IMG/VR virus record: IMGVR_UViG_3300021178_000017
Span: 1-48,233 of that record
Strand: one strand, 5' to 3'
DNA: 48,233 nucleotides
Source: a virus
Position 1 is the stretch's first letter. Every line of letters starts with the position of its first letter. Positions 32,081-40,343 of the stretch are shown piece after piece. Below the pieces are notes generated by a model. It was not told the origin of the DNA, ran no database searches, and saw only the letters and a list, made by a program, of their open reading frames with translations. Position numbers and translations under genes: made by a program.

Positions 32081-34127
32081 GCGGACCTTCCTCGCCGGGG
32101 CGACCAGCCAGACGATCGACGTCTTCGTCCGGGACTCGTCGTCGGCCGTCGGCGCCGGCCTGTCCGGCCTGACCTCCGGATCCGCCGGTCTCGCTGCCTA
32201 TTATCGGAAGGGGGCGACTGGGACGCCGACGGCGATCACGCTGGGGTCTCAGACGGTGGGAGGTGTCTGGTCGTCAGGTGGATTCGTCGAACTCGACGCG
32301 GTCCACATGAAGGGGATGTACCGGCTCGATGTGCCGGATACCGTCTTCGCCTCGACGCCTTGGGCAATCGTCTATCTCTACGGCGCTGCCAACATGGCGC
32401 CGGCGGTCTGCGAGCTGGAGATCGTCTCCTATAACCCATTCGACGCCGTGCGGCTCGGGCTGACCGCGCTACCGAACGCGAACGCCGGCGTCTCCGGTGG
32501 CCTGCCGACGATCGACGCTGCGCTGAACGTCAGCACGCTCCAAGTCGATTCCGGCACGGCGCAGGCTGGGGGCACCAACACCATCACCCTGCGCTCAGGC
32601 GCCTCGGCCACAGACAGCCTGTTCAATGGCGCCGTGGTGACGATTTACGGTGGGACCGGCGCCGGTCAGTCTCGAGTGATCACCGGGTACGTCGGTTCGA
32701 CCAAGGTGGCCACGGTTGGCCGGAATTGGGTCATTCAGCCCGACAGCACGTCCGTCTACAAGATCCACGGTCTGGCCGTGCCGCGGGTCGACGACAACTT
32801 GGCGGTAATAGTCCAGGCGGGTGCCGGCACTGGCCAGCTCGACTTCACCTCCGGCGTGGTCAAGGCGAACGCTACCCAGTGGGCCAGTGGGGCTATTCCG
32901 GCGCCGAACGTGACCGGCGTGCCCCTGGTCGACGTCAAGTACTCGCTCGGCACGCTCTCGGCCGGAGCGGCCGGATACTTCGCGCCAGACTGGGGCCACG
33001 TCAACGCGCCGACCACGGTGCTGAATCTCTCCGGTACCAACGTGGCAGGGGTCAACTCGCTCGCGAGCGGCACGGACTCGGTCAACACCGTGGCTACGTC
33101 TGGCTCGACCCTGACCACCGGCACGACGATCTCCGGCAGCTACGCATCGACGGCTCAGCTCGACGGGACCTACTGGCAGATCGCCGACTCGGCCGGCACG
33201 CTCGACATGTACTTCGAGTTCAACGTCGGGACGCTGGGGGTTCCGACCTCGGCGTTCTGGAACGGCGGCCTGACCACCGCCGTGGATTCGCTCAAGGTCT
33301 ATGCCTACAACTGGGCGGGGTCGTCGTGGGACCAGGTCGGCACGGTCGCCGGCACGTCCAGCCTGATCAGCGCCGCCCAGGAATTCAACTTCACGACGGC
33401 GCACGTCGGCACGGGCGGCAACCTCGGCCTCGTTCGTCTGCGCTTCCAGAACACCGGCCTCGTCTCGGCCAACTTCTACACGGACCGAGTGCTCTGCGCC
33501 TACACCAACGTGTACGTCTTCCCGACCAACTTTTCGTCTCTGTCGATCGACGGTTCTGGCAGGGTCGACCTCGGCAAGTGGATAGGCTCGGCGCCCGCTG
33601 CTCTCGATGGGACCTACGTCAAGGTAGACGTGGAGGACTGGAAGGCGGCCACAGCGCCGGCGATGACCGGCGACGCCTTCGCTCGCCTCGGCGCTCCCGC
33701 CGGTGCCTCGGTCTCGGCGGACATTGCAGAGATTGCCGCAGAGACAGATAACATCGCAGCAGTAAAGACTCAGACCGACAAGCTCGTCTTCACCGTGGCC
33801 AACCAGATCGATGCCAACCCGCTTTCGATCAATGGCGATGCCACGGCCGCCGCTAACTTGGCCAAGACGACTAGGGCCATAGGCCGCGGAACCGTGACCA
33901 CCGGTGGATCGACGACTTCTGTGCCGACCTCCGCCTTCGCGCCGGCAGGTGCGATCGCCGATCAGTTCAAGGGTCGCGTCGTGCTCTTCGACGCGAACAC
34001 GACCACGGCCACCCTGCGAGGCGTCGCATCCGCCATATCGGCGAGCAGCAACGCGGCAAATCCGACGTTCACCGTGGGGGCTCTGCCGGCGACTCCCGCC
34101 AGCGGCGACCTCTTCTCGGTGCTCTGA
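32073..34127 (+). CDS. Fibre-like structural protein, probable CTG start
   Basis: The protein is 684 residues if started at CTG 32073. Residues from LAKRTFLAGATSQTIDVFVR onward are clearly protein-like, but no ATG, GTG or TTG exists in frame before 32256. A GGGAGG site lies 5 bases before the CTG, which itself overlaps the upstream stop. The next possible start (GTG 32256) would delete 61 good residues. The body is a series of beta-sandwich or jelly-roll-like domains, then a helical linker (RLGAPAGASVSADIAEIAAE) and a small C-terminal domain ending ATPASGDLFSVL, a common end of phage appendage proteins. Confidence 0.65.
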   Translation: MAKRTFLAGATSQTIDVFVRDSSSAVGAGLSGLTSGSAGLAAYYRKGATGTPTAITLGSQTVGGVWSSGGFVELDAVHMKGMYRLDVPDTVFASTPWAIVYLYGAANMAPAVCELEIVSYNPFDAVRLGLTALPNANAGVSGGLPTIDAALNVSTLQVDSGTAQAGGTNTITLRSGASATDSLFNGAVVTIYGGTGAGQSRVITGYVGSTKVATVGRNWVIQPDSTSVYKIHGLAVPRVDDNLAVIVQAGAGTGQLDFTSGVVKANATQWASGAIPAPNVTGVPLVDVKYSLGTLSAGAAGYFAPDWGHVNAPTTVLNLSGTNVAGVNSLASGTDSVNTVATSGSTLTTGTTISGSYASTAQLDGTYWQIADSAGTLDMYFEFNVGTLGVPTSAFWNGGLTTAVDSLKVYAYNWAGSSWDQVGTVAGTSSLISAAQEFNFTTAHVGTGGNLGLVRLRFQNTGLVSANFYTDRVLCAYTNVYVFPTNFSSLSIDGSGRVDLGKWIGSAPAALDGTYVKVDVEDWKAATAPAMTGDAFARLGAPAGASVSADIAEIAAETDNIAAVKTQTDKLVFTVANQIDANPLSINGDATAAANLAKTTRAIGRGTVTTGGSTTSVPTSAFAPAGAIADQFKGRVVLFDANTTTATLRGVASAISASSNAANPTFTVGALPATPASGDLFSVL

Positions 34128-35374
34128 TGGCGACCACCCGCCTCGGACCGGGCGGGTATCCGGTAGCCGCCGCTGGGCAGAGCACATCGGTATCTGTCTC
34201 CGAGGCGGCATCTGCCGCGGACTCGCCATCGGCGCTGGTCACCTACGTCGGGACGGTCACCGAGACTGGCGCGGCGGCGTCCGCCCAGTCCGCTCTGGTC
34301 ACATATGTCGGGACGCGCGTCGAGGCGGCCAGCGCATCTGACGCTCCCTCCGGGATGATGGTCACGGCGCGGTCGGCCAATGAGGCGGCCAGTGCGGTCG
34401 ACCATCCCTCTGGGCTGGCGACCTTCGCGGCCTCCAGGTCCGAGGCCGGCGTGGCTGCGGACTCGCCATCTGTGGCGCTGACGCTCGTGGCGTCGCTGAC
34501 TGCTCCGGCGGCGGCGGCCGACCATCCGTCTGCTGTATCGACGCTGAACGCCAGCGCCGCGGCGGCTGGCGCGGCGGCCGATGCTCCGTCTGGGGCGTCG
34601 ACCAGGATAGCCTCACTGACCGAGGTGGCTGCGGCGACCGACTCTCCGTCGCGTACGGTCTCTGAGATCGCGTCCCTCGCCGAGGCCAGCAGTGCGGCGG
34701 ATCACCCGTCGTCGCTGGCCACCTTCGCGGTCAACTCGACGGGGACCGCGGCGGCCACCGATGCTCTGGCCGCCGTGGCCGCTCGCGTCGGGTCGGTCGC
34801 CGAGGCAACATCGGCGGCAGACTCAGCCAGTCGCAGCTCGGCGCCTGGCGGCAGCGTCTTCGAGGCGGCCGGCGCGGTCGACCATCCCGCCGCGACGGCG
34901 GTTCGCGTGGTGACGCGGACCGAGTCGACATTGGCGCTCGACGCGCCCTTGGGAGCGAAGGTATCGGGAGCCAGCGTCGCGGAGAGCGCCAGCGCCCAGG
35001 ACGCTCCCTCCGGGTCGGCGCACAGGTCGGTCAGTGCCTCGGAGGCCGCCAGCGCCGCGGACGCGCCCCGGGGCGGCCTGCACGCGGTCGCTTCTGGGAC
35101 GGACCACCTGGCCGCCGCGGACGCGCCAGCGGTGACCCTGGCCGCCCTGGCGCGCGTCCTGGAGGCGGCGGACGCGATAGACCTGGCAGCCGCTCAGTAC
35201 CAGGCGGTCGTCTCGGTGGCGGAGGCCGCGCACGCGACGGAGGTCAACAAAGTCCGCCGTCGCGTCTTTGGGATAAACCCGAGGCCGATGACGGCGCGGG
35301 CGGATCGTGATAGTCCATTCGTCGTGGCGGATCGCCGCAGCGCCGCCCTGAGAGCATCTCGCCTGAGCCCATGA
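34127..35374 (+). CDS. Ala/Ser-rich tandem-repeat protein
   Basis: The 415-residue protein is built from about 15 copies of a 21-residue unit of the form E-A-A-S-A-A-D-x-P-S with a V/I-x-S strand between copies (see the repeat entry). This suggests a solenoid or a long fibrous shaft. The C-terminus changes to a basic tail (NKVRRRVFGINPRPMTARAD, then VVADRRS) that recurs in similar form at the end of the Asp-box protein (LRADRRSP). The two may therefore dock at the same place. An ATG overlap with the previous stop supports the start. Confidence 0.65.
   Translation: MATTRLGPGGYPVAAAGQSTSVSVSEAASAADSPSALVTYVGTVTETGAAASAQSALVTYVGTRVEAASASDAPSGMMVTARSANEAASAVDHPSGLATFAASRSEAGVAADSPSVALTLVASLTAPAAAADHPSAVSTLNASAAAAGAAADAPSGASTRIASLTEVAAATDSPSRTVSEIASLAEASSAADHPSSLATFAVNSTGTAAATDALAAVAARVGSVAEATSAADSASRSSAPGGSVFEAAGAVDHPAATAVRVVTRTESTLALDAPLGAKVSGASVAESASAQDAPSGSAHRSVSASEAASAADAPRGGLHAVASGTDHLAAADAPAVTLAALARVLEAADAIDLAAAQYQAVVSVAEAAHATEVNKVRRRVFGINPRPMTARADRDSPFVVADRRSAALRASRLSP
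34195..35250 (+). repeat. Tandem 63-base coding repeats
   Basis: Roughly 15 diverged copies of a 63-base unit encode E-A-A-S-A-A-D-x-P-S-type repeats. Copies are much more alike at the protein level than in DNA, with varied codons, so they are old or under selection rather than recent duplications. Confidence 0.7.
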
Positions 35375-35385
35375 AGAGGGAGATC

Positions 35386-36564
35386 ATGATCAAGATCGTC
35401 TCAGCGCTGGCCTTGCTGATAGCTCTGACGACGGGTGCCTCTGCGGCGTTCTACGTCTCATCGTCGGGGAACGATGGCAACGTCGGTTCCCGGGCCAGCC
35501 CGTTTCTGACGGCGAGCAAGTGCGATGCGGCGATGGTCGCCTCGCCGACGGTCAAGACCTGCTACTTCCTCACCTCGATGACCCTCGCCTCGTGGCCGAT
35601 CCACGGTAGCGAGACGTGGAGCGGCGATCCCGCTCAGGCCGCCCGCTCGATTGCGCTGACGCTGGCCGTGGCGAACGTCGGCTGCGCCGGTTGCTCGAAC
35701 GTCGTCATAACCGACCTGATCATTAGTAGCGGGTCGTTGGGCGGCAACAGCAACATGTTCAACTTCTCCGCAACCAGCGGCGTCCACATCGAACTCGACA
35801 CCGTCAACATTACATCGGCGGTTCAGGCGATCAGTGCCTTCAACAACGACTCGTTCTACGTTCGAGGGAACACGTTCAACGGCAGCACGACGAATGCTCT
35901 CGATGTGATCTCCGTTCCGATCAACGACCACGTCAGCCACTCCAGCATCTACATCACGGACAACGTATTCGATGGCTGCGATCGGATGTGCCTGGAGATG
36001 CAGAATCAGACCGACGTGATCGTGACTAACTTCCACGTCGATCGAAACTGGTTCTTCAACTTCGAGGGCGCCCACAACACCTGTGCCCCCGGCGCCCCCA
36101 CCTACATGGCCGCGAGCATCGTCTATGGCAACGCGGCCGGGAACAACGGCAACACGTTCTGGGGCAACGTAATGACCACGCCCATGAACGCCAACACCTG
36201 CATCATCGGACTGGAGATGACGACCGGCGGCACGTCGATCGAGGAAAATACGTTCAACGGCCAGAGCTACATGGTCGAGATCGCAGGCGCGTCGGGAACC
36301 GAGTTCGAGAACAACACCTTCAATATGCCGATCACCAACACGGTTGCCACCAGCCCGCACATCCAGAGCTGGAGCCAAGATGGCGGCTTCGTCAATCCCG
36401 TAGCCTTCTGGATCGGAACCAACACGATCGTGGGCGTCAGCACCAATAGCGTCACCGGTTGCCTCAGCGGAGCCGGAAACCCTCCGGGTTATTGCGGCCT
36501 GAGTTCGGGCAACGTCTTTCCGCCAAAGCCTCCCGTCTATTCTCCCAGCCCAGCCTTTCCGTGA
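35386..36564 (+). CDS. Secreted parallel beta-helix protein
   Basis: The 392-residue protein opens with a clean signal peptide (MIKIVSALALLIALTTGASA, cut before AFYVSS). It continues as a right-handed beta-helix of pectate-lyase type: short N/V/I strands with turns such as GNTFNGS, DNVFDGC and ENTFNGQS. The start at 35386 is chosen over 35371 because it places AGAGG 6 bases upstream and gives an intact signal peptide. A Sec signal is unusual for a virion appendage. It could be exported to act on host polysaccharide, or be an accessory gene inserted between the tail proteins. Confidence 0.65.
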   Translation: MIKIVSALALLIALTTGASAAFYVSSSGNDGNVGSRASPFLTASKCDAAMVASPTVKTCYFLTSMTLASWPIHGSETWSGDPAQAARSIALTLAVANVGCAGCSNVVITDLIISSGSLGGNSNMFNFSATSGVHIELDTVNITSAVQAISAFNNDSFYVRGNTFNGSTTNALDVISVPINDHVSHSSIYITDNVFDGCDRMCLEMQNQTDVIVTNFHVDRNWFFNFEGAHNTCAPGAPTYMAASIVYGNAAGNNGNTFWGNVMTTPMNANTCIIGLEMTTGGTSIEENTFNGQSYMVEIAGASGTEFENNTFNMPITNTVATSPHIQSWSQDGGFVNPVAFWIGTNTIVGVSTNSVTGCLSGAGNPPGYCGLSSGNVFPPKPPVYSPSPAFP

Positions 36565-36574
36565 GGATGGTTCG

Positions 36575-39500
36575 ATGCCGTTCCAGTGGGACCCAGTAAA
36601 GATCGGCGGCGGCGGCCTGACGTCGGGCATCCAGGTCCACGCCGATGGCACGCGCATCTGCAAGACGGACGGGACCGGTTGCTATAAGTGGGACGGCAGC
36701 GAGTGGGTCTACCTCCCGACCAACTCCGCCATGCCGCCGGCCTACACCGGGATCAACCCGAGTTCCGGCTATGGCATGTCGACCGGCTGCTACGAGTTCG
36801 TCGTGGCGCCGTCGAACTCGTCGCGGATGTGGCTGGCGTATCTTAACAACGTCTTTACGTCGGTCGACGGCGGCGCCAACTGGACGGACACCTTCTTCCG
36901 GCAGTTCGCCGGGTTCACCTACCCCGGTGGCGGGGCGGGATGGGCCGCGGGAGTATCCGGCAACACCCGGTTTGACCAGCGCAAGATGGCGGTCGATCCG
37001 GCCAACGAGGCGGTCTGCTTCCTGGGTTCCGCAGTAGACAGCCTCGGGGCTGGGACCGGCGTCTACTACACCCTGGATGGAGGGGGCCACTGGAACTTGG
37101 TTCCGGCGACGCAGATTCCCGTGCCGATCGCGGACGCCTCCAGCAAGGGGACGTACCTGATCGCCTTCGACTCGACCCAGGGAACTTCCGGCGGTCGAAG
37201 CAACGGCATCTTCGTCTTCGTCTATGGCCATGGCCTCTACCGCTCGACGAACGGTGGATCATCCTGGGCTCAGGTCGGCGCGGGCAGTGGCCCCACGAAG
37301 TGCCGGGCGATGACGTGTGATCTCCGCGGCAGGGTCTGGGTCGCCGTGGGTCCTCCCGCGGCCAACGCCGGGTGGCTGTGGAACGGATCCGCCTGGATCC
37401 AGGAGTTCACCGGCAGCACCACCGTCACCGCCGTCGACGTCAAGCCCGGGGCGAGCGCCGGCCTCGATACGATCGTATTTCTTCAGATCGATGGCAACAT
37501 TCACTGGAGCACGAACGGGGGGGCCAACTGGACCGCCAGCGGCGGCGTCAATCTGTCCGTCAGCCCCGGCGATCCGTCGTGGCTGGCGAACAGCGGTTTC
37601 CTCACCGCCACCTCCCTGTCCCACGATCCGATCACCGATAGGTGGTACGCCGGCAACGGGGTCGGCGTCGCCTACGTCCCCGCCCTGGCGTCGCCCGTGC
37701 ATCACGTGTTCGAGACGCGGGGCATCGAGGACCTCGACGGGTGGTGGGTCACGTTCCCGCCCGGCGGCGCTCTTTCCGTGTCCATGGAGGACCGGTCGGT
37801 CGCCCGCGTTCCCGACCCAACGTTCTTCGCCAGCGGCTTCCTGCCGCCGACGGCTAGCGGCGTCATCACGTGGGGCTATCACGTCGCCTACGACCCGACC
37901 AATCCCCGAAAGATGGTCGCCATCACTCAGCACCTCATGGATGCCACCGACCTGTCGGGGTACTCGACCGACGGAGGCATCAGCTACTCGTCGTTTGCCT
38001 CTCATCCGACGCCGTTCCAGCGCGGCGGGTCGATGGCGGTGGTCGGCAACGTCATCTTCTGGTCTCCTGGCGATCCGTCGGGCGTCGCTCGAGTGTCGAC
38101 CGACAACGGCGGCACGTGGAACCCAGCCGCGGTCGGCAGTATTCCGATCACCGGCCAGACCGACTACGGGTGGGCGAACGGATCGTTTACCAATCGCCAC
38201 GTGGCCTGCGCCGACGACGGGGGGAACTTCTACATCCACAACGGTGGCAACAGCGCCGCCGACACCGTCCACTCCGGCGTCTACTGGTCACCGAGCGGGT
38301 TGAATGGGACCTGGACCCAGATATTCAAGGGGTTCCTGACGGGCAGTCGCCTCGGAGACTATGCCTCCGGGAATCGCCTCCAGTGCGTGCCCGGGCAGGT
38401 CGGCCATGTCTGGTTCTCTAGCTCCGGCAACGGCATGTGGCGGTGCCTGACGGCGACCGCCGGAGGTATCCAGACCTGGCAGCACGACGCTCGCTGGACC
38501 CAGGTCAAGGCCATGGGCTGGGGCAAGTCGGTAACCGGGCGCTCGTATCCCTCGATGTTCGCCGTGGGCACCTACAATGGCGTCTACGGCATCTACCGGG
38601 CCGATGACGCAGACGCAGCTACCGTCGGAGCCATCGTCTGGAACTACCTGACTACCTGGCCGCTCGACATGAGCTACCTGGTGAACGTGATCGGCGGCGA
38701 TCCGGTCAATCCCGGGTGGTTCTACACCGACACCACGAACGCTGGCTTCGCCTACTGGCACGACACGGGAAACACCGCTGCCGGGTCGGTGACGGAGTCA
38801 GGGTCGGCGGCCTCGACGGCCTCTGGTCACCTCCACTCCGTGGGTTCCGTGACGGAGATCGCGTCGGCATCCTCCTCGGCGTCCGTGATCGTCAACAGCA
38901 ACTCGGTGTCTCTAACCGAGGCTGCCGCAGCCACCTCGACCGCGTCCGCGTCCGTCCACGCGACTCGCTCCCGGTCTGAGGCAGCTGCGGCAGCGTCGTC
39001 AGCATCGATCTCCGTCCACGCCGTCGCCTCCAGGACGGAGCGGGCTGCCGCGTTTGACTATCCCAGCCAGAGCGCCTCTCCTCCGATCGCGGTCACGGCC
39101 AGGGATCGCGGATTCGCCGCCGATGCCCCATCGGTCACGGCGATCATGGTGGCCTCTGCGTCAGCTACTGCCGCGGCAGCGGACGCTCCGTTCGTGGTCC
39201 CGCCATTTCAGGTGTCGGCGTCAGATGTCATCTTCGCAATCGACGCGCCCATGGTCGCGGCGATCAGGGTGGCATCCGCCTCGGCCATCGCCCATGCCAT
39301 CGATGCATCCTCCATGACGGCGATCATGGTGGCCTCTGCCTCGGACGCCCTGGCTGCGGCGGATCATCCTGGTCTCCCATCGCCGATCGCGGTGACGGCA
39401 TCGGACGGCCTCACGGCCCTCGATGCTCCGTTCTTCGTCTCCGACATCTTGGTGAGCGCCTCGGACGCGCTGACGGCCACTGACATGCCGTTCATTCTCA

Positions 39501-39595
39501 ACCTGCCCGGGGTGAGTCCGAAGGGACCGGTGCTGCGGGCCGATAGGCGGTCACCGACGATCCACATCGAGCTTCCGAGGAGCGCGTTCTTTTGA
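36575..39595 (+). CDS. Asp-box beta-propeller tail protein with repeat shaft
   Basis: Residues 1 to about 735 of this 1006-residue protein form one or two propellers marked by at least six Asp-boxes: FTSVDGGANW, YTLDGGGHW, YRSTNGGSSW, HWSTNGGANW, YSTDGGISY and VSTDNGGTW. Such propellers occur in sialidases and xyloglucanases (GH74). The general acid and nucleophile of these families cannot be assigned by eye, so binding or cleavage of surface glycan is only a proposal. From about residue 740 come Ala/Ser-rich repeats like those of the gene at 34127, then a basic end (LRADRRSPTI). Confidence 0.75.
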   Translation: MPFQWDPVKIGGGGLTSGIQVHADGTRICKTDGTGCYKWDGSEWVYLPTNSAMPPAYTGINPSSGYGMSTGCYEFVVAPSNSSRMWLAYLNNVFTSVDGGANWTDTFFRQFAGFTYPGGGAGWAAGVSGNTRFDQRKMAVDPANEAVCFLGSAVDSLGAGTGVYYTLDGGGHWNLVPATQIPVPIADASSKGTYLIAFDSTQGTSGGRSNGIFVFVYGHGLYRSTNGGSSWAQVGAGSGPTKCRAMTCDLRGRVWVAVGPPAANAGWLWNGSAWIQEFTGSTTVTAVDVKPGASAGLDTIVFLQIDGNIHWSTNGGANWTASGGVNLSVSPGDPSWLANSGFLTATSLSHDPITDRWYAGNGVGVAYVPALASPVHHVFETRGIEDLDGWWVTFPPGGALSVSMEDRSVARVPDPTFFASGFLPPTASGVITWGYHVAYDPTNPRKMVAITQHLMDATDLSGYSTDGGISYSSFASHPTPFQRGGSMAVVGNVIFWSPGDPSGVARVSTDNGGTWNPAAVGSIPITGQTDYGWANGSFTNRHVACADDGGNFYIHNGGNSAADTVHSGVYWSPSGLNGTWTQIFKGFLTGSRLGDYASGNRLQCVPGQVGHVWFSSSGNGMWRCLTATAGGIQTWQHDARWTQVKAMGWGKSVTGRSYPSMFAVGTYNGVYGIYRADDADAATVGAIVWNYLTTWPLDMSYLVNVIGGDPVNPGWFYTDTTNAGFAYWHDTGNTAAGSVTESGSAASTASGHLHSVGSVTEIASASSSASVIVNSNSVSLTEAAAATSTASASVHATRSRSEAAAAASSASISVHAVASRTERAAAFDYPSQSASPPIAVTARDRGFAADAPSVTAIMVASASATAAAADAPFVVPPFQVSASDVIFAIDAPMVAAIRVASASAIAHAIDASSMTAIMVASASDALAAADHPGLPSPIAVTASDGLTALDAPFFVSDILVSASDALTATDMPFILNLPGVSPKGPVLRADRRSPTIHIELPRSAFF
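38787..39500 (+). repeat. Second tandem-repeat block in the Asp-box protein
   Basis: About a dozen copies of a 20-21-residue unit are present. The first few are of the T-E-A-A-A-A-x-S-A-S type. The later ones are of the A-S-D-A-L-A-A-x-D-x-P type, matching the repeats at 34195-35250. DNA copies are diverged. Confidence 0.65.
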
Positions 39596-39957
39596 CCATC
39601 ATCCAGGACTTCTCCGTTCCGGCCAGCAACGATATGGACGTGACCTTCATCCTTGATCCGGCGGATGGAATCTCCCTGACCGACGCCCAGGTCCTGTGGA
39701 GTGCCTACGGCGCGTCCTTCGCCGCGCCGGTTCCCTTGCCCGTCTTGATCGTCAAGGACAGCAACGTGATCGGCCCGGACGGGACCGAGATAACCATCGT
39801 GGAGTCGCCGGAGACGTTCGTCGTCCACCTCTTCTCGGATGACACCGCACTCGCTCCTGGCAACTACTATCACGAGGCCGAGGTGATCGACGCCTCCGGC
39901 AACCACGCCACGGTCTGCCAGGGATCGATGACCGTTACCTTAGCCTTGGTGTCCTGA
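39592..39957 (+). CDS. Small structural protein, unknown
   Basis: This 121-residue beta-rich protein (SNDMDVTFILDPADGISLTD, then LAPGNYYHEAEVIDASGN) has an Ig-like or baseplate-type sandwich pattern. It starts at a TTG that overlaps the previous stop, with a GAGGAG about 10 bases upstream. It ends one base into the connector gene (TGATG). It is possibly a fibre-attachment or baseplate-related protein. Confidence 0.6.
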   Translation: MTIIQDFSVPASNDMDVTFILDPADGISLTDAQVLWSAYGASFAAPVPLPVLIVKDSNVIGPDGTEITIVESPETFVVHLFSDDTALAPGNYYHEAEVIDASGNHATVCQGSMTVTLALVS

Positions 39958-40331
39958 TGACCCTCCCTCATGCGATAAGCGCGACGTCCGTCAAGATGCG
40001 CTTCCCGGTCTTCCGCGACACGCCGGACGCGCTGGTCGAGTTCGCCTTGGAGGAGGCTGACGTCCAGTGCGACCCGACGCAGCTAGGCAGCTACTACCTG
40101 CCGTGCCTCCTCTACCTGACGGCTCACATCATGACGCGGGCGCTCCAGACCCTGGAGGGCGGCGTCGGCATGCCCCTGAGGTCCGTCTCCGTCGGCGGGG
40201 AGATAACCTACTCCTACGAGACGCCGGACCAGCCGAAGCTGTCCGACCCGAGCGACCTGACGACGACTTCCTTCGGGACGCGGTTCCTCGAGTTCGTGAC
40301 GCTCACGGTTCCGGCGGTAGCGATAATCTGA
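39957..40331 (+). CDS. Head-tail connector (DUF4054-like)
   Basis: The 124-residue protein fits the DUF4054 family of head-tail adaptors: MRFPVFRDTPDALVEFALEE at the N-terminus, YYLPCLLYLTAHIMT in the middle, and FGTRFLEFVTLTVPAVAI at the end. It closes the portal after packaging and begins the neck. It is coupled to the previous gene by a TGATG overlap. This marks where the classical neck-tail gene order starts after the adhesin block. Confidence 0.75.
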   Translation: MTLPHAISATSVKMRFPVFRDTPDALVEFALEEADVQCDPTQLGSYYLPCLLYLTAHIMTRALQTLEGGVGMPLRSVSVGGEITYSYETPDQPKLSDPSDLTTTSFGTRFLEFVTLTVPAVAII

Positions 40332-40343
40332 GGAGATAGGTCA

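Noticed and set aside
32595-34229. 544-codon minus-strand frame opposite the fibre-like gene
   Set aside because: Long antisense open frames are expected in GC-rich DNA with biased codon use; composition is Arg/Gly-rich without domains.
35458-36663. 401-codon minus-strand frame opposite the beta-helix gene
   Set aside because: Val/Asp/Arg-rich mirror of the plus-strand gene; the plus strand has a signal peptide and proper strands.
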